A DNA stretch of 6,313 nucleotides from Desulfobacterales bacterium. Lineage in GTDB: Bacteria; Desulfobacterota; DSM-4660; Desulfatiglandales; B25-G16. This document shows, piece by piece, positions 1 through 5,599 of the stretch. How positions within the stretch are numbered: the first letter of the stretch is position 1; the number at the start of each line of letters is the position of its first letter. The stretch covers positions 1-6,313 of the forward strand of contig DAOVGH010000058.1 in the NCBI GenBank assembly GCA_030672485.1. Reading direction: 5' to 3'. The notes beneath the pieces are model-generated. The model was not told the origin of the DNA. It ran no database searches and saw only the letters and a program-made list of their open reading frames with translations. The position numbers and the translations under genes are program-made.

Positions 1-1
1 G

Positions 2-1291
2 GTCATCTTTTCGGCAGTCTGGTTTGGTTTTTATCTCTCAAAGGGGATTACAGTCCCGATAGAGGAGCTGGCCAGGGCTACTAAACGAATTGCAACTGGT
101 GATTATAGCTTTCGTATTGATCTGGAGACCAAGGATGAGATAGGCGTCCTTGTAGATTCATTCAACCGGATGACAAAGGACCTTAGGGATGGAAAAAACA
201 AATTCGATGTTGTTAACAAGGATCTGATCAATAGTAATAGGGAATCAGAGCAACGTAGGCTCTATATGGAGACCATTTTGGAAAATGTGGCTGCTGGTGT
301 GGTATCTACGGATTCCCGGGGGGTGATCTCCACGATAAATAAGTCCGCGGAAAAGATGCTTAATATCTCTGCGAAGCAGATAATAAGGAAGAGTTATAGG
401 GATGTTTTAGGCCCTAAATATCGTTCAATTATCAGTGGGTTTGTGGCGGATAAAAACCTTTTCAACAAGGGATTTATCCAAAAAGAGATAAACATCTCGA
501 TAAAAAGGCGCTCCTTAAAGTTGTTGGTCTCCTTGAATGTCTTGAGGGATATTCAAGATAATTATCTTGGATTAGTTGCGGTATTTGAGGATCTCACCGA
601 ATTGGAAAAGGCACAGAGAATGGCTGCCTGGAGAGAGGTAGCCAGACGTATCGCCCATGAGGTAAAGAATCCGTTGACGCCGATTCAGCTTTCAGCACAA
701 AGGTTGAGACGAAAGTATGGTGAACGTTTAGCAAAAGAAGATGGGGCTGTCTTTGACGAATGTACGCGGTTGATAATAGACAACGTTGAAGAGCTGAAGG
801 TATTGGTGGATGAATTCTCTAATTTTGCCCGTATGCCCGCTTCTAATCCAGTGCCGGATAATATGAAACAGATAATTCAGGATGCGATTTTGTTATACAA
901 AGATGTCCATAAAAACATAACATTCAAGTTTATTGACAAGGATGATATCCCTGTATTTAAGCTCGATAGAGAACAGATAAAACGGGTGATGATTAATCTT
1001 TTGGATAATGCTGTGGCAGCCATCCCTGATAAAGGAAAGATCAGTATCAAGCTTGTCTATGACAAGGCCTTGAGGATTGTCGGGATCGAAGTTGCCGATA
1101 CTGGTACCGGTATACCCAGTGAGGACAGAGAACATCTTTTCGAACCATATTTCTCAACAAAGAAATCTGGTACAGGTTTGGGTCTCGCTATTGTTAGCAC
1201 GATAATCAGCGATCATAATGGTTTCATAAGGGTTGAGGATAACAGGCCAAAGGGTACGAAGTTTATAATCGAGCTACCTGCGAGGGTTTGA
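2..1291 (+). CDS. NtrY-type sensor histidine kinase (5' partial)
   Basis: The frame is open from base 2 with no stop, so the N-terminus and most of the membrane sensor region lie outside the window; the ATG at 170 is only internal. Numbering codons from base 2, the order is: end of a transmembrane helix (codons 1-13), a HAMP linker (about 14-65, with TVPIEELARAT and DEIGVLVDSFNRM), a PAS domain (about 90-200, ILENVAAGVVSTD), a HisKA dimerisation domain with the H-box RIAHEVKNPLTPIQ (phospho-acceptor His219, codon at 656-658), and an HATPase_c domain with N-box NLLDNAVAAIP, D-box VADTGTGIP, F-box EPYFSTKK and G-box GTGLGLAI. This architecture and the AWREVARRIAHEVKNPLTPIQ style are typical of NtrY kinases. 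The family autophosphorylates on His and passes the phosphate to an NtrX/NtrC-like regulator. No response regulator follows in the window. The signal it senses cannot be read here. It could also be named an NtrB/AtoS-like PAS kinase. Confidence 0.93.
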   Translation, partial: VIFSAVWFGFYLSKGITVPIEELARATKRIATGDYSFRIDLETKDEIGVLVDSFNRMTKDLRDGKNKFDVVNKDLINSNRESEQRRLYMETILENVAAGVVSTDSRGVISTINKSAEKMLNISAKQIIRKSYRDVLGPKYRSIISGFVADKNLFNKGFIQKEINISIKRRSLKLLVSLNVLRDIQDNYLGLVAVFEDLTELEKAQRMAAWREVARRIAHEVKNPLTPIQLSAQRLRRKYGERLAKEDGAVFDECTRLIIDNVEELKVLVDEFSNFARMPASNPVPDNMKQIIQDAILLYKDVHKNITFKFIDKDDIPVFKLDREQIKRVMINLLDNAVAAIPDKGKISIKLVYDKALRIVGIEVADTGTGIPSEDREHLFEPYFSTKKSGTGLGLAIVSTIISDHNGFIRVEDNRPKGTKFIIELPARV

Positions 1292-1304
1292 GAATGATGT
1301 TAAT

Positions 1305-1340
1305 CGTTACTCGCTGACCAAGAATCAGATGCGAGTGACG
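1305..1340. repeat. Inverted repeat in the kinase-waaA spacer
   Basis: Arms at 1305-1314 (CGTTACTCGC) and 1331-1340 (GCGAGTGACG) can form ten pairs in RNA, one of them G-U, around a 16-nt loop. No T-tract follows, so it does not look like an intrinsic terminator. The right half also reads as degenerate 7-mers ending in CGA (GATGCGA at 1328, GTGACGA at 1335, AGAACGA at 1342). The hairpin ends 26 nt before the waaA start. It may be a repeat-family remnant, an mRNA processing or stability element, or chance. No other promoter-like or coding signal is visible in this 75-bp spacer. Confidence 0.5.
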
Positions 1341-1366
1341 AAGAACGAGAAATAGCAACCAACAGA

Positions 1367-2755
1367 ATGCTTATCCTTTACCATGTGCTAGCCACTCTTA
1401 TCCTCATCGTTTCACTTCCTCCTTATCTTTTAATAAATAGAGGTCGTTGCAGGGAAAGGCTGGGTCTGAATCTTCCACGTCTCGGGGAATCAGGAGTTGG
1501 TAGGCCCGCCCGCTTCCGAGTTCCGCCCCGTCCCGGGATCTCGGGAGAATTCGGAAACTCGCGTTGCGACAGCGGGGCGGGCAGGTTATGGGTCCATGCC
1601 CTTTCAGTAGGTGAACTCCTATCTGCTGTTCCCTTAATTGAGGCCTTGAGAAATAGATACCCATCAAGGGAGATTGTCCTTTCTGTTAAGACAGCTACAG
1701 GCTTAGAGGTAGCAAGAGAAAGGCTTAAAGATGAAGTTGACTACTTATTGCCAATGCCTCTAGATTTCTGGTGGTCAGTGAGGAGGATGATAAACAGCAT
1801 TAAGCCAGCTATTTTCATCTTGGTGGAGACAGACATCTGGCCGGGTTTGATTTCATCCTTAAAAAAAAGGGGGGTTAAGACGATTCTCGTGAACGGCAGG
1901 GTTTCTCCCCGTACCGGGAAATCCTATGTGATGTGGCGACCTTTTATCAAGAGAGTGCTAAGGTCTCTAGAATTATGTCTAATGCAAACAGAACTCGATG
2001 AGTATCGTATTATTGCGGGAGGGATTTCTCCGGATAAGGTAAAGGTTACCGGAAACATCAAGTTTGACAGGAAATGGAGACCCCTTAAAGGAAAAGAACG
2101 CGATAGGTGGCTTCAACTCTTAGACCGGAAAAATGGACTCATATGGGTAGCGGGAAGCACCCATCATCCTGAGGAAAAGATGATATTTGATGTATTTGGT
2201 CAACTCCTTAAATCGTTTCCGAGCCTTTCCCTCATAATTGGCCCGAGAGAGGCTTATAGGTTTGATGAGGTTTACTGCCTTGCCAGAAACCTTGGATTCA
2301 AGGCTATCAGAAAAACTGAATTGCCTGCAAAAAACCAAGACTACAATCTCTTCATTCTTAATACACTTGGTGAGTTGGGCCAGGTGTATGGCTTGGCTGA
2401 TGTTGCCTTTGTGGGGGGAAGCCTTGCTTCAATAGGGGGCCATAATCTCTTGGAACCAGCATCCTTTGGCATGCCTGTCCTTTTTGGTCCCCATACCCAT
2501 AATTTTGCCAGTATGTCCCGGTTTTTGATTAAATGCGGGGGCGGTAAAATGGTTGTTGATGAATCGGAATTGCTTCATGTTATGGTAAGGCTTTTGGGCC
2601 AAAAAAGTGAGAGAGAACAGATGGGGAAAAGGGCTCGACAGTTTGTGAAGCAAAATCAAGGCACCCTTGATAGGGTGATGGAGATCCTTGAGCCTTACAT
2701 TGAAGTGCCTAAAGTGCCTAAAGTAGATAACACAACAAACACTAGAAACTACTGA
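1367..2755 (+). CDS. waaA: 3-deoxy-D-manno-octulosonic acid (Kdo) transferase
   Basis: WaaA/KdtA transfers Kdo from CMP-Kdo to lipid IVA at the cytoplasmic face of the inner membrane; whether this one adds one, two or more Kdo cannot be read from sequence. Visible features in order: N-terminal membrane anchor (residues 2-23), ERLG (30-33), HALSVGE (77-83, with the Glu equivalent to the family's proposed catalytic base), VETDIWPG (153-160), NGRVSPRT (176-183), TGNIKFD (228-234), AGSTHHPEE (262-270), PREAYRF (293-299, where many homologues have PRHxERF), and the diagnostic LGELGQVYGLADVAFVGG to GGHNLLEPA region (334-366). At 462 residues it is longer than the usual 420-430. The excess is explained by a 27-residue in-frame insertion at residues 47-73 (see 1505-1585) and a repeat-derived C-terminal tail (VPKVPKV onwards, residues 447-462). 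The start ATG at 1367 has only a weak Shine-Dalgarno, but MLILYHVL matches the family's usual N-terminus. Confidence 0.96.
   Translation: MLILYHVLATLILIVSLPPYLLINRGRCRERLGLNLPRLGESGVGRPARFRVPPRPGISGEFGNSRCDSGAGRLWVHALSVGELLSAVPLIEALRNRYPSREIVLSVKTATGLEVARERLKDEVDYLLPMPLDFWWSVRRMINSIKPAIFILVETDIWPGLISSLKKRGVKTILVNGRVSPRTGKSYVMWRPFIKRVLRSLELCLMQTELDEYRIIAGGISPDKVKVTGNIKFDRKWRPLKGKERDRWLQLLDRKNGLIWVAGSTHHPEEKMIFDVFGQLLKSFPSLSLIIGPREAYRFDEVYCLARNLGFKAIRKTELPAKNQDYNLFILNTLGELGQVYGLADVAFVGGSLASIGGHNLLEPASFGMPVLFGPHTHNFASMSRFLIKCGGGKMVVDESELLHVMVRLLGQKSEREQMGKRARQFVKQNQGTLDRVMEILEPYIEVPKVPKVDNTTNTRNY
1505..1585. mobile_element. In-frame GC-rich palindromic element inside waaA
   Basis: This 81-bp segment is about 72% GC (58 of 81 bases) within a much more AT-rich gene. 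It folds on itself in nested arms: 1504-1511 with 1575-1582 (GCCCGCCC / GGGCGGGC) plus GC 1512-1513 with 1572-1573; 1518-1525 with 1552-1560 (GAGTTCCG / CGGAAACTC, one bulged A); and 1531-1535 with 1542-1546 (TCCCG / CGGGA) around a 6-nt loop. AGG occurs immediately before it (1502-1504) and as its last three bases (1583-1585), which fits a 3-bp target duplication. It contains no stop codon in any of six frames. It encodes WaaA residues 47-73, rich in Pro, Arg, Gly and Ser, unlike anything in WaaA. Its removal leaves the frame intact and gives GESGVGR joined directly to LWVHALSVGE, an ordinary WaaA sequence. The boundaries are inferred and could shift by a few bases. It encodes no transposase and, if mobile, would need help in trans. 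Confidence 0.7.
2705..2725 (+). repeat. 9-bp tandem repeat encoding VPKVPKV in the WaaA tail
   Basis: The unit GTGCCTAAA occurs twice in tandem (2705-2713, 2714-2722) and begins a third time (GTA). It is read in frame as VPK-VPK-V at residues 447-453. From here to the stop, WaaA has a low-complexity tail (DNTTNTRNY) with no counterpart in typical WaaA proteins, which end close to the preceding LEPY region. The stretch resembles the simple repeats in the other gene junctions and was probably spacer sequence captured by loss of an earlier stop. Confidence 0.6.
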
Positions 2756-3856
2756 ATGAAAATGGTTAATTGGTCAGATATTCATGCAAAGAGGCAACGG
2801 AGCGTTTTTGCATTGTTCCTCAGGATCATTTCCCTTCTGTATGGAGTTGCTGTCGAGCTTAGACTGATTGCTTATAGGATTGGTCTTTTGAGCATTAAAT
2901 CCCTTCCCACGTATGTTGTTAGCATTGGAAATATAACGACAGGGGGTACAGGCAAAACTCCCCTTGTTGCCACAGTTGCCGAGTGGGCTCACAAAAGCGG
3001 ATTTAGGGTAGGCATCCTCTCAAGGGGCTATAAAGGACAGAGAAGCCACAACACCGTTGTTGTCTCTGATGGAAAAAAGGTTCTGGCATCCGTCGATGAG
3101 GCAGGAGATGAGCCATTTCTATTGGCAAGGAGGTTACGCTCTGTCCCTGTATTGATATCGAAAAAGAGACACAGGATCGGGCAACTGGCCTTAAGGTTGT
3201 TTGATTCGGAGTTACTGTTATTGGATGATGGATACCAGCATCTATCACTCCATAGGGATTTGAACGTCCTTCTTTTGGATGCTAAAAAGCCATTTGGAAG
3301 CAGATCGTTATTACCCCTGGGTCCCCTGAGGGAACCCGTTGAGCAAATAAAAAGAGCAGATCTTATTATTATCACGAGATGCACCGTTGAGTATCCTGGA
3401 GATGACCTTGCCGATTTCTTGCAACGAAATTTTCCTGGGAGGCCGATCTTTCGGGCCGGGCATTTTCCTGATCACGTGATATCTCCCCTTGTTGGTAAAG
3501 CTCACCCGCCAGGCATTTTGTCAGGCAGAAAGGTGGTGGCCTTTGCAGGGCTGGCTAATCCAGACGATTTTCTAGAAATGCTAAAAGGCCTTGGGGCTCA
3601 TATCATTCACTTTAAGGCCTTTTCCGACCATCATCGTTTTACCAAAGATGAGATTGAAGAGCTTGCCTCCTGGAGAAAAAGATCAGATGGCGATTTCTTA
3701 TTGACCACGGAAAAAGACTGGGTCAGGATTGATGGTAAAATTGGTGTTGATCTGGATATTGCTATATTAACCATAAAGATAAGGATCCTTTCTGGGAGCG
3801 ATACTTTCTTTGATATCATCAAGCAGGGAATTCTTAGATCCGATATGAAAAAATGA
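2756..3856 (+). CDS. lpxK: Tetraacyldisaccharide 4'-kinase (lipid A 4'-kinase)
   Basis: LpxK phosphorylates the 4' position of the tetraacyl-disaccharide 1-phosphate with ATP to give lipid IVA, the step that makes the WaaA acceptor. It is a peripheral or monotopic inner-membrane enzyme of the P-loop kinase superfamily. Visible features: hydrophobic N-terminal helix region (about 17-48), SIGNITTGGTGKTP with the Walker A lysine at Lys67, ILSRGYKG (87-94), DEAGDEP (114-120), the hallmark LLDDGYQH (155-162), LLPLGPLREP (185-194), FAGLANPDDF (263-272), FSDHHRFT (289-296) and TTEKDWVR (317-324). The length of 366 residues is somewhat above the E. coli protein (about 328) but normal for this kind of bacterium. 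The ATG at 2756 follows the waaA stop (2753-2755) with no gap, so translational coupling is likely; ATG 2762 is an alternative start. No strong Shine-Dalgarno is seen. Confidence 0.96.
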   Translation: MKMVNWSDIHAKRQRSVFALFLRIISLLYGVAVELRLIAYRIGLLSIKSLPTYVVSIGNITTGGTGKTPLVATVAEWAHKSGFRVGILSRGYKGQRSHNTVVVSDGKKVLASVDEAGDEPFLLARRLRSVPVLISKKRHRIGQLALRLFDSELLLLDDGYQHLSLHRDLNVLLLDAKKPFGSRSLLPLGPLREPVEQIKRADLIIITRCTVEYPGDDLADFLQRNFPGRPIFRAGHFPDHVISPLVGKAHPPGILSGRKVVAFAGLANPDDFLEMLKGLGAHIIHFKAFSDHHRFTKDEIEELASWRKRSDGDFLLTTEKDWVRIDGKIGVDLDIAILTIKIRILSGSDTFFDIIKQGILRSDMKK

Positions 3857-4926
3857 GGGTCAGATCCAGCTGCAACATCTCAAGTGAGGAGATCAGAAAG
3901 ATACTGGTTAGGTCTGCCAATTGGGTGGGTGATACGGTGATGATGATCCCTTCCTTGATGGCAATCAAGGAATATTTTCCCCATGCACAGATAACCGTTT
4001 TGGCTACTCCCTGGGTTACTCCGCTCTTAGAAAATCACCCCGCTGTGGACAGCACAATGATCATGGACAAAGGCAATGGTTTCGTCAGTTCCACGAAGGA
4101 ATTGGCAAGGATCATATCCTGGCTGAGGGGTGAAAGGTTTGATCTGGCTATTCTCTTTCAAAATGCCTTTGAGGCCGCTTTTCTGGCCTATGTGGGAGGG
4201 GTTGGACATAGAGTCGGTTACGATACAGACGGGAGAGGGTTTCTTCTGACCCATAAGGTTACAAGAGATCGAGATATTCTCTTGGCTCACCAAGTTGAAT
4301 ACTTTCTGGGGGTTATAGAGGCAATGGGTTGGCCCGCTGAACAGAGGGAACCGGTCTTATACATTAATGATGAGGATATTGAGTCAACGTCTTTAATGCT
4401 ATCTTCAATGGGCATAGAGGATAATCTTTTCGTAGTAGGACTCAATCCGGGCGCTGTCTATGGATCAGCCAAGAGATGGCCAGAGGATAGATTTGCCCTT
4501 ATTGCCGATTGGGCGGCCGAGAGGTGGGGCGCAAGGGTATTACTGTTCGGCTCTTTGTCCGAGAAGGCGATAGGCGCTGAGATATCTCGTTATATGCATA
4601 GCGATCCAGCCAATCTCTGTGGACTGACTACCTTAGGCCAGGCTATGGCATTGATCAAGAGATGTAGCCTCTTCTTAACCAATGATAGCGGGCTCATGCA
4701 TATAGCTGCGGCCTTTAATATACCTATGGTAGCTATCTTTGGCCCAACTGATCCTATCACAACAGGTCCGATTAGCCGAAATGCCAGGATAGTGAGGCAC
4801 CGAGTAGATTGCAGCCCCTGTCTAAAAGAAGTGTGTTCGCTTAATCATCATAGGTGTATGCTATCCATTGATCCGGAGGAGGTCTGGGAGGAGATGGAAT
4901 GCCTAAAAGGGGAGTTGAAAATCTAA
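3853..4926 (+). CDS. waaF: ADP-heptose:LPS heptosyltransferase II
   Basis: WaaF is a GT9-family GT-B glycosyltransferase that adds the second L-glycero-D-manno-heptose of the inner core at the cytoplasmic face of the inner membrane. Evidence: N-terminal ILVRSANWVGDTVMMIPSL (residues 17-35, with Asp27 at the conserved catalytic Asp position), GHRVGYDTDGRG (118-129), NPGAVYGSAKRWP (198-210; the YGSAKRWP form with Lys207 is typical of WaaF rather than WaaC), TNDSGLMHIAAAFNIPMVAI (276-295) with FGPTDP (296-301), and a C-terminal cysteine cluster CSPCLKEVCSLNHHRCM (320-336) that matches WaaF's CSPC...C...HH.CM pattern. Its 357 residues are close to E. coli WaaF (348). The start ATG overlaps the lpxK stop as ATGA, which suggests coupling. 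About 15 residues precede the usual family start, so a slightly later start is possible, although no in-frame ATG lies there. Confidence 0.93.
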   Translation: MRVRSSCNISSEEIRKILVRSANWVGDTVMMIPSLMAIKEYFPHAQITVLATPWVTPLLENHPAVDSTMIMDKGNGFVSSTKELARIISWLRGERFDLAILFQNAFEAAFLAYVGGVGHRVGYDTDGRGFLLTHKVTRDRDILLAHQVEYFLGVIEAMGWPAEQREPVLYINDEDIESTSLMLSSMGIEDNLFVVGLNPGAVYGSAKRWPEDRFALIADWAAERWGARVLLFGSLSEKAIGAEISRYMHSDPANLCGLTTLGQAMALIKRCSLFLTNDSGLMHIAAAFNIPMVAIFGPTDPITTGPISRNARIVRHRVDCSPCLKEVCSLNHHRCMLSIDPEEVWEEMECLKGELKI

Positions 4927-4945
4927 AATCTAGAATTGAGAATTG
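4918..4945 (+). repeat. Tandem heptamers at the waaF-gmhB junction
   Basis: Two perfect heptamer pairs lie back to back: AAAATCT at 4918-4924 and 4925-4931, then AGAATTG at 4932-4938 and 4939-4945. The first unit spans the end of waaF (codons for KI and the stop) and the rest fills the spacer before gmhB. Both pairs are exact, which is hard to explain by chance in a 28-bp stretch. No hairpin or T-tract is present. Confidence 0.65.
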
Positions 4946-4955
4946 AAGGGTGAGG
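4945..4955 (+). promoter_or_regulatory. Probable ribosome binding site of gmhB
   Basis: The purine-rich GAAGGGTGAGG just upstream of gmhB resembles a Shine-Dalgarno sequence. Its GAAGGG part lies 8 nt before the GTG at 4959, which is better spacing than for the GTG at 4950, which overlaps it. This favours the second GTG as the real start, giving a protein three residues shorter. Confidence 0.4.
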
Positions 4956-5528
4956 TCAGTGAGGCCAGCGGTATTTTTGGATAGAGATGGAACTATCAAT
5001 GAGCAGCTTGGTTACATAAATCATATAAGCCGCTTTGTCCTTTTGCCTGATGCAGGGCGGGCTGTGTCTCTTTTAAACAAGAACGACTATTTTGTGATAG
5101 TGACTTCTAACCAGTCGGGGGTGGCCAGAGGCTATTTCCCCATAGAGCTGGTAGAAGAGACAAACGAGCTCATGAAGAGGGAATTGGCTAGGGATGATGC
5201 ATATGTAGATGGGAATTACTTCTGCCCTCACCATCCAGAGGGGGTTTTGCCCGAATATAGCACGGAGTGCAGCTGCAGAAAGCCGGATACGGGCCTCATA
5301 GAGAAAGCTAGATCTGAACTAGATATAGATATGGAAAGATCATACGTAATCGGGGACCGCTGGCTTGATATAGAATTTGCACATAATGCGAACCTACCCG
5401 GTATTCTGGTATTAACGGGTTATGGCAAGGGAGATCTGGAGTACATTGTGCCTCACAAGGAGATAAAACCCACCTATGTGGCAGAAGGTCTATTAAGGGG
5501 TGTAAAGTGGATCTTAAAACAGGAGTAA
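4950..5528 (+). CDS. gmhB: D-glycero-D-manno-heptose 1,7-bisphosphate 7-phosphatase
   Basis: GmhB removes the 7-phosphate of heptose 1,7-bisphosphate in ADP-heptose synthesis, supplying the donor used by the neighbouring heptosyltransferases; it is cytoplasmic. It belongs to the HAD superfamily (histidinol-phosphatase-like group). Evidence: FLDRDGTIN (9-17) with nucleophile Asp11 and Asp13, TSNQSGVARG (52-61), the zinc-site pattern CPHH...CSC (Cys92, His94, Cys107, Cys109), CRKPDTGL (109-116), and GDRWLDIEFA (135-144) with Asp136. The length of 192 residues equals the E. coli enzyme (about 191), and the spacing of the motifs matches as I remember it. The first in-frame start is GTG 4950; GTG 4959 has a better-spaced ribosome site. 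Anomer preference (alpha or beta) cannot be decided. A hisB-type histidinol phosphatase is the main alternative, but the LPS context argues for GmhB. Confidence 0.93.
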   Translation: MRSVRPAVFLDRDGTINEQLGYINHISRFVLLPDAGRAVSLLNKNDYFVIVTSNQSGVARGYFPIELVEETNELMKRELARDDAYVDGNYFCPHHPEGVLPEYSTECSCRKPDTGLIEKARSELDIDMERSYVIGDRWLDIEFAHNANLPGILVLTGYGKGDLEYIVPHKEIKPTYVAEGLLRGVKWILKQE

Positions 5529-5530
5529 GA

Positions 5531-5565
5531 GTTCACCGTTCAACGTTTTTCGTTCAACGATAGAC
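5531..5565 (+). repeat. Heptamer repeat array in the gmhB-waaC spacer
   Basis: Starting 3 nt after the gmhB stop, the spacer can be cut into consecutive 7-mers that begin with G and end with C: GTTCACC (5531), GTTCAAC (5538), GTTTTTC (5545), GTTCAAC (5552) and GATAGAC (5559). The first, second and fourth units are nearly identical. A reverse-complement copy of the first unit (GGTGAAC) lies at 5583-5589 and could pair with it over 7 bp. The 71-bp spacer holds nothing else recognisable: no terminator, no clear promoter. Confidence 0.6.
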
Positions 5566-5599
5566 AGATAGCTGCAATGGATGGTGAACGGTTGCGAAC

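Noticed and set aside
1294..1317. Seven-codon ATG reading frame right after the kinase stop, possible leader peptide
   Set aside because: It is very short, has no ribosome site and no run of regulatory codons, and no attenuator-like terminator follows.
1505..1585. Frameshift or pseudogene interpretation of the odd WaaA segment
   Set aside because: The frame is the same on both sides, all downstream WaaA motifs are intact, and the segment length is exactly 27 codons.
3028..3384. Minus-strand open frame of 118 codons
   Set aside because: It is entirely antisense to lpxK over its conserved DDGYQH region and shows no family signature.
5541..5555. AACG-TTTTT-CGTT as a terminator hairpin after gmhB
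   Set aside because: The stem is only 4 bp, the T run is in the loop rather than after the stem, and the bases are explained by the heptamer array.
5531..5589. Repeats as a CRISPR array
   Set aside because: The units are 7 bp and directly adjacent, with no spacers of constant length and no cas genes.
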